From the NCBI RefSeq assembly GCF_014698115.1, contig NZ_JACJSJ010000008.1:80126-144125 (forward strand): a stretch of DNA of 64,000 bases. Direction: 5' to 3'. Position numbers and translations under genes: made by a program. This DNA comes from Nostoc sp. FACHB-973. GTDB taxonomy: Bacteria > Cyanobacteriota > Cyanobacteriia > Cyanobacteriales > Nostocaceae. Shown piece by piece: positions 34,278 to 46,630 of this stretch (position 1 is the stretch's first letter; the number at the start of each line of letters is the position of its first letter). The notes beneath the pieces are model-generated. The model ran no database searches. It saw only the letters and a program-made list of their open reading frames with translations, and was not told the origin of the DNA.

Positions 34278-35789
34278 TTATACCAATTTGCATCCAGAGT
34301 CGTAATTTCTGTAGCTAGGCATCAAGCCTGTATTACTTCCAAATTCTGACTTATGATTGACAAATTCTGATGTAAGTGCTTGTCTTTTCATTGATAGAGG
34401 AATTTCAATCCAAAACTCAGTTCCTTGTCCTGGTTCTGATATACATCTGAGCGTTCCTCCATGTTTTTCAACTATAATTTGATAGCTAATTGATAAACCC
34501 AATCCTGTACCTTTACCAACAGGCTTAGTTGTGAAAAATGGATCAAATAATCGTTCTTTAATTGCTTCTGTCATTCCTGAACCATTATCAGAAATTATGA
34601 TTACACAGTTACTTTCAATGACTTCTGTAGTAATTGTAATGATATTAGGATCAGCATGAATTTCTGCGATTCTTCGTTTACTGTTATGGTTCTCAAGAGC
34701 ATCGACTGCATTACTAATAATATTCATGAATACCTGATTGAGTTGACCAGGATAGCAATCTACCAAAGGCAAATTTCCATAATTTTTAACTAGTTTGATA
34801 CCAGGATGATCGACGCTACTCTTGAAGCGATTTTGTAAAATTAGTAATGTGCTGTCCAGTCCTTGGTGAATATCAACACTTTTTTTCTCCGCTTCATCAA
34901 GGCGCGAGAAGTTCCTCAAAGACAACACAATTTCCGATATTCTTTCAGCTCCTACTTCCATCGAATTGAGGATTTTTGGCAAATCTTCTAGTAAAAAATC
35001 TAACTCAATTTCCTCAATGTATTTTTGAATTTTTGGTATGGGATTGGCATAAAATTGCTGGTAAAGATGCACCAGTTTTAGCAAAGATTCGGTATAATCT
35101 CTTGCATATTTCAAATTTCCGTAAATAAAGTTAACAGGATTATTAATTTCGTGAGCAACTCCCGCAACTAATTGCCCTAAACTAGACATTTTTTCAGCCT
35201 GAACTAATTGGGCTTGAGTTTGCTGTAGTTCCTTGAGGGATTTTTCCAATTTTTTAGCTTGAGCTTCGGCAATTTCCGCTAGATTTTCCTTGATTTGTAG
35301 CGCACTGCGTAATTGCGATCTTTGTTGTTTGAGTTCACCTGTTAATTTTTTGGCATCAGCCAAAGCGGTATTCTGAGCTTGCAATAAAAATAGAAAATCA
35401 ACAATTGGGTCATGAATTGCAAAATCTTTGAGCTTGATACCCAAAGGAGCAAGACTAGTAGTATCTGTAATCCAAGGAGAACCTAAGAAAAATATCACCT
35501 CCTGCTCTGGGTGATACATCATCTGACCCTTGAGCTGCATTCCATTGTGCAAAAATTCTAAGATAAACAGGGCGCGAGACTGTTTACTAATAGCGTCAAA
35601 ATCGACTAAAACTTTTGGTCGATTGATCTGGAAATGCTGCTCAATCAATTTACCAACTAGTGGTTCCGGACTAATACGTTCTAAAACATCACCAACTTGT
35701 ACAATTTCGCGATCGCGGCTAAATGCAAAATGGAAAGGAAAAGCTTTCGCCAGTAACTCTGGTGAAAGCGTCAGGTAAGGAGGAGCCAT
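34278..35789 (-). CDS. HNOBA-domain sensor histidine kinase (H-NOX partner)
   Basis: A 503-residue soluble kinase. Residues 1-145 match the heme-NO-binding-associated (HNOBA) domain (LLAKAFPFHFAFSRD, then LKGQMMYHPEQEVIFFLGSPW). A coiled coil follows at about 145-200. The HisKA dimerisation domain has VAGVAHEINNPVNF (phospho-His near 212), and the HATPase domain has MNIISNAVDAL, DNGSGM and GKGTGLGLS. There are no membrane helices. It lies 15 bases downstream of the H-NOX gene on the same strand, so the pair is one operon, and NO bound to H-NOX should alter kinase activity. No response regulator is adjacent. Confidence 0.9.
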   Translation of the reverse strand: MAPPYLTLSPELLAKAFPFHFAFSRDREIVQVGDVLERISPEPLVGKLIEQHFQINRPKVLVDFDAISKQSRALFILEFLHNGMQLKGQMMYHPEQEVIFFLGSPWITDTTSLAPLGIKLKDFAIHDPIVDFLFLLQAQNTALADAKKLTGELKQQRSQLRSALQIKENLAEIAEAQAKKLEKSLKELQQTQAQLVQAEKMSSLGQLVAGVAHEINNPVNFIYGNLKYARDYTESLLKLVHLYQQFYANPIPKIQKYIEEIELDFLLEDLPKILNSMEVGAERISEIVLSLRNFSRLDEAEKKSVDIHQGLDSTLLILQNRFKSSVDHPGIKLVKNYGNLPLVDCYPGQLNQVFMNIISNAVDALENHNSKRRIAEIHADPNIITITTEVIESNCVIIISDNGSGMTEAIKERLFDPFFTTKPVGKGTGLGLSISYQIIVEKHGGTLRCISEPGQGTEFWIEIPLSMKRQALTSEFVNHKSEFGSNTGLMPSYRNYDSGCKLV

Positions 35790-35804
35790 GCTGCTGTCCT
35801 GCGG

Positions 35805-36356
35805 TCAATTTGGTTTATAAATCACTAAAAATTCATCATGTTCACCACCTTCATCTCGACTCTGGGTTTGGGTAATATGAACTTGTGTATCAAACCTAGT
35901 TCCCAATCCCTTGACTAAACCAAGAATCATTGGCGTTAGGCCTTCTCTATCAGAGCGATAGTGTAAATTGAGGGAATTTTCTTCCATATCAGTACACTCA
36001 AATGAAGGAGGCTGGAGTTTGGGAAAGCTAACTCCAACACGAGCATGAAGATTGTCCAGGTTTTCTAAAAACTCAGGTAGTGTATCTCCACTCATATCCA
36101 TCATTTCGCCATAGCCTTCTTCGGCTGTGTACTGAACCCAGAATTCCCCAAAGGCTTGCATAATTTCTCTGGGAGATAAACCCAGAACACTACTAGCAGC
36201 TTTGACTAACCTATGGGTGATGTCATCAGGATAACCTTCCATACTGAGGAAAACATCTACATCCACCTCTGCTTTGTGCTTAATTATTTTCCAAGTTTCT
36301 TCGCCAAAGCGACTGCAAACCATGTCTTGAATCGCCTTGTTCACTAATCCATACAT
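35805..36356 (-). CDS. H-NOX heme nitric-oxide sensor
   Basis: A 183-residue cytoplasmic heme protein. The proximal heme ligand is H104 (DNLHARV), and the heme-propionate motif YxSxR is YRSDR (133-137). The N-terminal MYGLVNKAIQDMV and GLSPREIMQAFGEFWV (W73, probable distal pocket) are typical of bacterial H-NOX. The residue aligned with the distal tyrosine of O2-binding H-NOX proteins (about five after the YxSxR arginine) is proline, so an NO-selective, O2-excluding sensor is likely (inference). It is co-transcribed with the HNOBA kinase. Length is typical (about 180-190). Confidence 0.93.
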   Translation of the reverse strand: MYGLVNKAIQDMVCSRFGEETWKIIKHKAEVDVDVFLSMEGYPDDITHRLVKAASSVLGLSPREIMQAFGEFWVQYTAEEGYGEMMDMSGDTLPEFLENLDNLHARVGVSFPKLQPPSFECTDMEENSLNLHYRSDREGLTPMILGLVKGLGTRFDTQVHITQTQSRDEGGEHDEFLVIYKPN

Positions 36357-36583
36357 GGAAGTCTCCCCTTGCTGCGCCTAATTTTGCTTCGTGAATTTGA
36401 CCGAGACTAAAATGACAATATTTCCTGTAGTTAAACTTTAAAATGTCTGATTACAGTTTTAAAAAACCAAAAAATTGGGAAAACTGTTCGCATTTTAATA
36501 CCACGAACTAGTAAATTCACAACCGTATTTCTACCCTTTCCTTTTACCTACAGCTATGAATTAACTAGGAGCAATGAATTAGT

Positions 36584-37282
36584 TTATAAGTTATATTTAG
36601 AGATTTGACGCTGAATTCCGTTAAAAAATTGGAGCCGGGCATTCATAGCTTCTAAGATAGCCCGTTTTATATTGATATCATCTTCAGTCATGCCAAGTTG
36701 AGCTTCAATTACTGCTGCTAGCTTCGCTGCATGACTATCATCGATATTAATATGAACTTCAAAAAAGATCAGTGATTCTTTAGGTAAGGGGGCAGCGCCG
36801 ACAATTCCTTTATATAGTTGTGTATACAGCGAGCTAACAATCCCTTCGGAAGCATAACAGACAGCACCCAGTGCAGCTAAATAGCCATACTTGTACGGCA
36901 TGTGTAAGTAGGTATCAATGAGGGCGCGAGTTTCAGGTGCAGTAGGTAATGCTGCTAAAGTTTCGTCCTGGATACCAAGTGCGCGGGTAAATTGACGAAA
37001 CAATTCTGGGTGGCACTGACTTATATCTCCTTGTCCCATTTCATCAAAGAGGTTTTCCAAAATGACTAACTGAGTACTTTCATCTTGGCAGCAAGACAAG
37101 ATGCTAGCCAGGATACGATTAAATTCTTTGGAGAATTTATACATCTGAACAGCTAGTATCTGTACGTCTGGTAGGAATAAATTTCCAGTACGACACTGCA
37201 TTAGGAACTCATGGTTCCATAGAGGATGATTATCGGTTATTTTTTGGAAGGAATTTTTAACTAAAGAAAGTGTCTGTGTCAT
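36584..37282 (-). CDS. Heme-oxygenase-like diiron oxidase (HDO) family, 'iron-containing redox enzyme'
   Basis: A 232-residue all-helical protein. Candidate iron ligands sit in the order expected for HDO enzymes (UndA, BesC, SznF, CADD type): E76 or E81 (ILENLFDEMGQGD), H91 (CHPELF), E146 (YASEGI), E175/H177 (FFEVHINIDDSH), D181/D182 and H184. HDO enzymes use a labile di-iron centre and O2 for N-oxygenation, decarboxylation or C-C cleavage of small substrates. Its ATG overlaps the stop of the upstream methyltransferase (ATGA), so both are coupled, probably in one small-molecule pathway. The substrate is unknown. A PqqC/TenA-like relative is the alternative. Confidence 0.78.
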   Translation of the reverse strand: MTQTLSLVKNSFQKITDNHPLWNHEFLMQCRTGNLFLPDVQILAVQMYKFSKEFNRILASILSCCQDESTQLVILENLFDEMGQGDISQCHPELFRQFTRALGIQDETLAALPTAPETRALIDTYLHMPYKYGYLAALGAVCYASEGIVSSLYTQLYKGIVGAAPLPKESLIFFEVHINIDDSHAAKLAAVIEAQLGMTEDDINIKRAILEAMNARLQFFNGIQRQISKYNL

Positions 37283-38049
37283 CGTGATACTTGTATAGCT
37301 AGATGGAGGGGTTGGTCAAGTAAGGGGCTAAAGAATGATTCATCTAGTGCGATATGTTCTGGAGTCACACGCAATTCCTGTAGGATTGGCATCGTATTGA
37401 AGCCAGCAATTTTCAGGGCATTAAAATAATCCTCAAGAGTTTTGTGAATCAATTGCACATTTAGCCAGGAACCGTCTCGTTTCCAAATACGGCCAGGAAA
37501 TTGTTGATCTCGCTTGCTGAAGTAGCCTTTACCCTGAACTTGAAAATAAAATGGATATCCTGGCTCCCGCATATATGGAAAGGATGGATGGGGAACGCTG
37601 AATACAAATCGACCGCCGGGACGAAGAATGCGTGCAACTTCCTTCATGCATTCTTCGGTCTGAGCAATTGTTAAATAATTAAATAGAAACACTGCAACAA
37701 CTAAATCAATTTCAGCATCATCAAACTGCTTGAGGTTGGTAGCACATCCTACTTGGTAGCTAATACCCAAAGTATCTTCTACTTCTTGCAAGGTTGCTGC
37801 TTCAATCATGCTTTGAGAAAGGTCTATTCCATGCACTTGTGCAGCTCCACGTCGGCGTAATTCTCGGCTGCAATAACCTTCACCACAACCTATATCTAGT
37901 ACTCGCAATCCACTAACAGGTTCACAAAGTCCTAGTACCAAAGGACGTGCTGTAAAGTCAGATAAGGAAATAGGTTCTCCTCTAATCCAATCTGATGCTG
38001 TGCGATTATATAAGTTTCTAGTTGAGTTTTTATGATTCAATGTTGACAT
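37279..38049 (-). CDS. Class I SAM-dependent methyltransferase coupled to the diiron oxidase
   Basis: 256 residues. Motif I VLDIGCGEGYCSRELRRRGA lies at about 50-69, followed by the acidic HGIDLSQSM and motif IV-like IDLVVAVFLFNYL. An aromatic-rich post-core region (PSFPYMREPGYPFYF) resembles that of ubiquinone/small-molecule O- or N-methyltransferases. It overlaps the diiron oxidase by four bases and is first in the operon. The divergent gene at 38529 encodes a probable Fe(II)/2-oxoglutarate oxygenase, so the three may form one pathway (inference). The substrate is not predictable. Confidence 0.82.
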   Translation of the reverse strand: MSTLNHKNSTRNLYNRTASDWIRGEPISLSDFTARPLVLGLCEPVSGLRVLDIGCGEGYCSRELRRRGAAQVHGIDLSQSMIEAATLQEVEDTLGISYQVGCATNLKQFDDAEIDLVVAVFLFNYLTIAQTEECMKEVARILRPGGRFVFSVPHPSFPYMREPGYPFYFQVQGKGYFSKRDQQFPGRIWKRDGSWLNVQLIHKTLEDYFNALKIAGFNTMPILQELRVTPEHIALDESFFSPLLDQPLHLAIQVSR

Positions 38050-38528
38050 TTTTAATTATTTATTTATATTTGAGTTATGTTTGTCTTCATCAATCTAGTT
38101 TTATAAGATTTAAAAACGGATATATATGTTCTAACATTTAAGGATTTGACTGTTAACGTTGATTTCACCGATTTTTATAAGCTTGTAATTTTGTGTTTAA
38201 AAAGCATATTTTTACAAGTAATAATCAAAAAAATACTATCAGCTTCGTACTTTCTTAAAAAAAACCAAGACTAAATACAATTGAGCTTCATGAATTTTTG
38301 ATATTGCAAACTTAAAATCTACTTCACATATAGCTATTTATCTGTGCTTTATTAAAATGATTAAGATTCGCTCTTTTAATTAAGATAAATAAGAAAATTA
38401 AACCCGTATATTTTACGAAGTGTGAACAGAATAATCTTGTTAATTTATAATAGCCAGATTCGTTTTGACAACGAACTAGCTTTGGATGCATAAGTCCTGT
38501 TAGCTAATTTAGAAGAACTTTGGGAGAA
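38050..38528. other. AT-rich divergent promoter region
   Basis: A 479-base AT-rich spacer between the methyltransferase/diiron oxidase operon and the divergent oxygenase gene. It should hold both promoters and would be the place for a shared operator. I see no clear palindrome, RNA gene or repeat. Confidence 0.5.
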
Positions 38529-39539
38529 ATGATGTTAGCAAAACTGCCAGTAGAATCACCAGTGTCCAGCTTAGAACATGAGCGTGCGATTGCATTTTCT
38601 GAGCTTGGCGATCGCCTCTTTGATGAACTGGCTGATAAAATGGCTACGAGACGCCAGTATCGACTGCTGTTTGAACACACATTAAAGCCTGAGTTATTCC
38701 AGCAAATCCGAGTTGCTGCTGCGGGTTACATATCAGCTTGTCTGAATAGTCCCATTATTCTTTCCGAAGCTGAAATGCTGGAACGACTAATGGAAGCAAG
38801 AAATACTTTGCCGAACTACACCGGCACTGGTCTTTTAATGCCCAAGCGAGAACACACTCTGGCATTTAACCTTTTTCAAAAAAGCGTAGCTGAGGCTTTT
38901 TATCAACTGGGAGCAAATGACCTAATCGATGCAGTAGATTTACCAGTCAATCTCCGCATGGTTTATGGCAAAACTGACCCGATGAAGTTGGCTTTGCCCT
39001 TTGCTAGCTCAAAGTGCCATAGCGATGTCTGGGCAGGTGTTCCTGCTGATGCTACTGTAGTAGTTCTGCCACTATTTGGCGACATCGATAATATAACCAT
39101 CGAAGCCGGTGAAATGCCCCGCGAAATGGAATTACAGGCTATGCAGGTAATGTCAGACTTCGATGAAGGTCGAGATATTCCAATGGTTGTTTCCTACACT
39201 GAAGCACAATTACAACATGGTACGATGTACTTTAATGATGCCCGTGGATTACACCAAACAGTAAGACGAAAAACTGAAGGTTTGAGAATTTCAGTAGATT
39301 TTCGGTTCCGCAGAAAATTCAATGAAGCTTATCGGGCAATGATACCACCTAGTATTGCTGGTGTTGAAGATGATATGAGCGTACCTTATGAAGACTGGTT
39401 GAAAGTTGGCAATGAAACGCTGATTGTGTTTGATGAAACTGTTGAACAAGCTAAAAATAGGCAGAATATTGGCGCTCCAGTTCCGCTTTATACTCGCGGG
39501 TATCGCTTGGTAAATATGTTTAATACCGTTTCAGTTTAA
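38529..39539 (+). CDS. Probable Fe(II)/2-oxoglutarate-dependent oxygenase of unknown substrate
   Basis: About 336 residues, starting at the ATG-ATG pair at 38529/38532 after GGGAGAA. An HxD...H...R pattern is visible: KCHSDVW (His about residue 164), GLHQTVRRK (His about 242, 78 residues later) and LRISVDFRF (Arg about 253). That spacing is typical of the double-stranded beta-helix 2-oxoglutarate oxygenases, including StrG-like biosynthetic proteins. The first 130 residues are helical. It faces the methyltransferase/diiron oxidase operon across a shared promoter region. Its last four codons and stop come from a MITE-like terminus (TACCGTTTCAGTTTAA). I am moderately sure of the fold, not of the reaction. 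Confidence 0.65.
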   Translation: MMLAKLPVESPVSSLEHERAIAFSELGDRLFDELADKMATRRQYRLLFEHTLKPELFQQIRVAAAGYISACLNSPIILSEAEMLERLMEARNTLPNYTGTGLLMPKREHTLAFNLFQKSVAEAFYQLGANDLIDAVDLPVNLRMVYGKTDPMKLALPFASSKCHSDVWAGVPADATVVVLPLFGDIDNITIEAGEMPREMELQAMQVMSDFDEGRDIPMVVSYTEAQLQHGTMYFNDARGLHQTVRRKTEGLRISVDFRFRRKFNEAYRAMIPPSIAGVEDDMSVPYEDWLKVGNETLIVFDETVEQAKNRQNIGAPVPLYTRGYRLVNMFNTVSV

Positions 39540-39625
39540 GGTTGATACAAATACCTTGGTAGGGGCGCACAGCTGTGCGCCCCTACGGTAAATCTATACG
39601 TATTACGATTTTCGTGAAATGGTAT
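39523..39625. repeat. MITE-like element, ATACCGTTTCAC family (copy 2)
   Basis: A 103-bp element bounded by ATACCGTTTCAG and GTGAAATGGTAT, with core palindrome GTAGGGGCGCAC, AGCT and its complement. It matches the copy at 16345-16444 through GATACAAATAC and AAATCTATACGTAT. Its left end provides the end of the oxygenase gene. Confidence 0.8.
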
Positions 39626-39654
39626 AACTTTTAATTTTCAAAATTATGAACGAC

Positions 39655-39681
39655 AAAAAAGAGGTCTTTTTTTGACCTCTT
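39655..39681 (-). terminator. Rho-independent terminator of the apc operon
   Basis: On the minus strand AAGAGGTC, an A7 loop, GACCTCTT and a T run give a strong intrinsic terminator about 40 bases after the apcC stop. Confidence 0.9.
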
Positions 39682-39716
39682 ACCAATTCCCTAAAAAAAT
39701 GTTCTGTCTACAGCAA

Positions 39717-39923
39717 TTACGACAAACCAGCATTAGCGCCTTGCTTACCAGTTGCTAGTTCTACTTTGATGATTTTGCCGCCTGCTTTTTGAATGCGTTG
39801 CTGTTCGCGGAACCAGTTCTCATAGGGAACTAGTTTTGTGAAGTAGGTGTTTTGCAGTTCGCGTTGGGTACGAATTCGGGTTTGGCTGGGAACAAGAGCA
39901 GTAATCTTAAACAAACGGGCCAT
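39717..39923 (-). CDS. apcC: Allophycocyanin core small linker polypeptide LC7.8
   Basis: A 68-residue linker from the ATG at 39923 (MARLFKITALVPSQTRIRTQ), the conserved ApcC start; upstream in-frame codons are not homologous. It binds the central cavity of allophycocyanin trimers at the ends of the phycobilisome core cylinders and tunes their energy transfer. The PETEX/CpcD-like fold is visible, with RELQNTYFTKLVPY in the middle. It is last in the apcE-A-B-C order, followed by a strong terminator. Length matches the family (about 67-68). Confidence 0.95.
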   Translation of the reverse strand: MARLFKITALVPSQTRIRTQRELQNTYFTKLVPYENWFREQQRIQKAGGKIIKVELATGKQGANAGLS

Positions 39924-40149
39924 GTTCTGAAAATCTCCTGTATTGTTTGTGGAAACTTTTTTATCTCTAAATCTTGAGTGCAAATCTTTAAATTAATCTT
40001 TCCAAGGCTGGAAATCAAACATCAATACTAGACCACCAACACTCATCACTGATAATTAACCAAGATAAGCAATATAACGTTCTAGCACTCACGATTGATT
40101 TCCAGACCTTAATAAAGCCGCACCTAAATTCTTAAGCGCAAACTAGTTC

Positions 40150-40638
40150 TTAGCTTAAGCCAGAGGAGATATAGTCTAAGTAAACGCCCATTTCCTTACC
40201 AGCGTCAGAACCTACCAAACTAGCGGTAACTTCTTTGATGGATTGGATAGCTTGCACGGTAGCACCAACTGGTACACCCAAGGAATTATAGGTTTCCTTC
40301 AAGCCATTGAGTACACGCTCATCCAAAATGGAAGGATCGCCAGCTAACATAGCGTAGGTGGCATAGCGGAGGTAGTAGTCTAAGTCACGAATGCAAGCAG
40401 CATAGCGACGGGTGGTGTACATGTTGCCACCGGGACGGGTGATGTCAGAGTAGAGCAAAGATTTTGCTACAGCTTCTTTGACAATGGTAGCAGCGTTGGC
40501 GCTGATGGTGCTAGCAGCACGTACCCGCAGTTCGCCGGTAGAAAAATAGCCTTTTAGCTTCTCTAAAGCAGCAGAGTCGAGGTATTTACCTTGAACGTCT
40601 GCGGAGTTAATGACAGCGGTAATTGCGTCTTGAGCCAT
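40150..40638 (-). CDS. apcB: Allophycocyanin beta subunit
   Basis: A 162-residue phycobiliprotein ([20 protein letters not shown]). The phycocyanobilin-binding cysteine lies in [17 protein letters not shown] (about 81), and the asparagine usually methylated (about 71) lies in the preceding PGGNMY region. With ApcA it forms the trimers of the phycobilisome core that pass excitation to the photosystems. It sits 62 bases downstream of apcA in the same operon. It is highly conserved, with no anomalies. Confidence 0.97.
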   Translation of the reverse strand: MAQDAITAVINSADVQGKYLDSAALEKLKGYFSTGELRVRAASTISANAATIVKEAVAKSLLYSDITRPGGNMYTTRRYAACIRDLDYYLRYATYAMLAGDPSILDERVLNGLKETYNSLGVPVGATVQAIQSIKEVTASLVGSDAGKEMGVYLDYISSGLS

Positions 40639-40700
40639 GTTGTTAATTCCTTATTTCCAACTGTATTGCAATACTTCTGTTTGATGCCGAGTAAACAGCT

Positions 40701-41189
40701 TTAACCTAGTAAAGCACCAACTAGATAGTCGAAGTAGCTACCAGCTTCAGCAGCGTCATCACCAGACAGCAGGCTAGCAGCACCAGCCTTCACTCCGCGG
40801 ATACCTTCAGCAAGAGCATCGATAGGAGTTCCCAAGGACTTATAAAGTTCACGGGCGCCGATAACACCGATTTCTTCGATGGGGGTAACATCACCAGCAA
40901 CGATACCGTAGGTAACGAGGCGGAGGTAATAATCTAGGTCACGCAGACAAGTAGCAGTCAATTCTTGACCGTAGGCGTTACCACCAGGAGACACAACATC
41001 AGGACGCTTTTGGAACAGTTGATCGCCAGCTCCTTTAATTAAGCGTTCGCGATTGTCTGTCAAAACTTGAGCAATCCGCAGACGGCGCTCACCAGCTGCT
41101 ACAAAGGATTTGATCCGATCCAATTCACCAGGGCTGAGGTAGCGTGCTTCTGCGTCAGCATTCACGATCGCTTTCGTGACGATACTCAT
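40701..41189 (-). CDS. apcA: Allophycocyanin alpha subunit
   Basis: A 162-residue phycobiliprotein from the ATG at 41189 ([21 protein letters not shown]), the conserved ApcA start, preceded by GGAGG. The longer frame to 41288 is an artefact of the leader. The bilin-binding cysteine lies in [17 protein letters not shown] (about 81). It pairs with ApcB in core trimers. Between it and apcE lie about 465 bases including an inverted heptamer array, so it may also have its own promoter, as known for apcA in related strains. Confidence 0.97.
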   Translation of the reverse strand: MSIVTKAIVNADAEARYLSPGELDRIKSFVAAGERRLRIAQVLTDNRERLIKGAGDQLFQKRPDVVSPGGNAYGQELTATCLRDLDYYLRLVTYGIVAGDVTPIEEIGVIGARELYKSLGTPIDALAEGIRGVKAGAASLLSGDDAAEAGSYFDYLVGALLG

Positions 41190-41496
41190 TAATGGATTCC
41201 TCCAATACGAATGAAACCAGGATTTGATTAAACTGGTACAACTTTGATTTGGTTTACTGAGTTTATCTTCTCGTCGCATTAGACACAACAGTTTAGTAAC
41301 TGCTACGGCTAATAAATTACGAGTTTGCTTGAGTCAACATAAGTACACAAGCTTTTAAACTCAGCTACCTTCCGCAAAACATTTTCCGGCATTCTGTTGA
41401 GCATTTATGACTGCTCTTAACACTTTGTAATATTACTTTTCAGATTTACTGTTTTAGGGGCAATCTGAGAGCAGTATTACGAAAGGTTGCGAAGGG

Positions 41497-41654
41497 TATT
41501 AGGGACTGGGGATTGGGTACTGGGGATTGGGCATTGGGGATTGGGCATTGGGTACTGAGTATTAGGAGTTAAAAGAATTATTTCCTACTCCCTAGTCCCC
41601 AGTCCCTAGTCCCCAGTCCCTAGTCCCCAGTCCCTAGTCCCCAGTCCCCAGTCC

Positions 41655-41656
<2 letters not shown>
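41497..41656. repeat. Long inverted STRR array in the apcE-apcA spacer
   Basis: GGGGATTGGGCATT and GGGACTGGGG heptamers (41501-41565) face about nine CCCCAGTCCCTAG heptamers (41588-41655), able to form a hairpin of roughly 60 bases per arm. The array begins, on the apcE strand, directly at the apcE stop codon. It could slow or stop transcription or protect RNA ends between apcE and apcA. Confidence 0.85.
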
Positions 41657-45481
<3,825 letters not shown>

Positions 45482-46009
45482 ATGCGTAAAATTTCTAAAT
45501 TTAACTGTTTATTCAATGCTACTGTGTCTGCTCTAGCAGTTATACTGGCTGTCACTCCTGCAAACGCGCTTCCAGGTGAGAACATCAGCACGGTTGTCAA
45601 GTGGGCAAAAACCAGACCTCAACTACCCACTCTGAGATACAACAGCGAAGCCCACGGCTATGACGGTACAAAGGGAAAACTCTACTTTTATGCCGATGTC
45701 ACTTCTGAAAATGGGACAGTAACTAAAGAAGGAATCACTGTTAGTGGTAGCGGCCTCAAATTCACCACAAAAAGTGCCAATGCAGTGAAATTGTTACAAA
45801 ATATTTATAATTCTCAGATTGCCAATGACTTCCAAAAGTCTCGGTATGTCAGCAAAATTGGTCGTGACCTATATTATCGCGGGCAAAAGTTTGCTTACAT
45901 CACAGCTGAGGTACAAGGCGGGTCATCATTGCAGATAATTCCCTTGAGAAATTTGCAAGAATTTATCAATAATGCAAAATATTGTCAAACCCATCAATGT
46001 GACCTTTGA
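45482..46009 (+). CDS. Secreted protein, first of a tandem paralogous pair
   Basis: A 175-residue protein with a signal peptide (FNATVSALAVILAVTPANALP, cleavage near NALP). The mature part has LPTLRYNSEAHGYDGTKGKLYFYADV, KLLQNIYNSQIANDFQKSRYV and a conserved C-terminus AKYCQTHQCDL with two cysteines. The next gene encodes a close paralogue, so this is a tandem duplication. I do not recognise the family. The secreted location and the C-x4-C end suggest an extracytoplasmic protein stabilised by a disulfide. It is divergent from apcE. Confidence 0.78.
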   Translation: MRKISKFNCLFNATVSALAVILAVTPANALPGENISTVVKWAKTRPQLPTLRYNSEAHGYDGTKGKLYFYADVTSENGTVTKEGITVSGSGLKFTTKSANAVKLLQNIYNSQIANDFQKSRYVSKIGRDLYYRGQKFAYITAEVQGGSSLQIIPLRNLQEFINNAKYCQTHQCDL

Positions 46010-46047
46010 CCGTGCCAATTTTAGATTAAAACTGTTGTATTCAAAAA

Positions 46048-46596
46048 ATGTTTATCAACAAAAGTAATAAACTTAACTGGCTGCACTTTGCTGCTTTGTC
46101 CACCCTAGCCATAACATTCGTTATTGCTCCCGCCAATGCCTTACCAGGACAAAATATTAACACTGTCTTGAACTGGGTAAAAACCAAACCCCAGCTACCA
46201 ACCCTACAATATGGCCACGAAACCCTAACTTATTACGGTACCAAGGGTAATTTGAGCTTTCATGTGACTGTTCCTCAAAAGATAGTTACTCAAGAGGGTA
46301 TATCTGTAAATGGTGACTCCAAGCTCAAATTCACCAAGAAAAATGTCAAAGCAGTGAAATTGCTTCAAGACATTTATGGTTCTAATATTGCTAATGACTT
46401 CAAGAATTCTCGCTACGTCACCAAAATAGCTCACGAACAATTTTATCGCGGGCAAAAGTTTGCTTACAGCACTTCTGATTTTGAGGCTACATCTGATGCG
46501 TCTAGTACTTCAGCATTTCAAATCATTCCCTTGAATAACTTGCAGCAAAACATAGATAGTGCAAAATATTGTCAAACTAATCAATGTGACATTTAG
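46048..46596 (+). CDS. Secreted protein, second of a tandem paralogous pair
   Basis: 182 residues, sharing with the upstream gene the signal peptide region (ITFVIAPANALPGQNINTV), LPTLQYGHETLTYYGTKGNL, AVKLLQDIYGSNIANDFKNSRYV and the end AKYCQTNQCDI. Identity is moderate, so the duplication is not recent or the copies have diverged under selection. It begins 38 bases after the first copy, probably in one transcript. The middle contains an extra serine/threonine-rich insertion (EATSDASSTS) not in the first copy. Function unknown. Confidence 0.78.
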   Translation: MFINKSNKLNWLHFAALSTLAITFVIAPANALPGQNINTVLNWVKTKPQLPTLQYGHETLTYYGTKGNLSFHVTVPQKIVTQEGISVNGDSKLKFTKKNVKAVKLLQDIYGSNIANDFKNSRYVTKIAHEQFYRGQKFAYSTSDFEATSDASSTSAFQIIPLNNLQQNIDSAKYCQTNQCDI

Positions 46597-46630
46597 AATT
46601 CAGAATTCAGAATTCTGAATTGAAATTATA

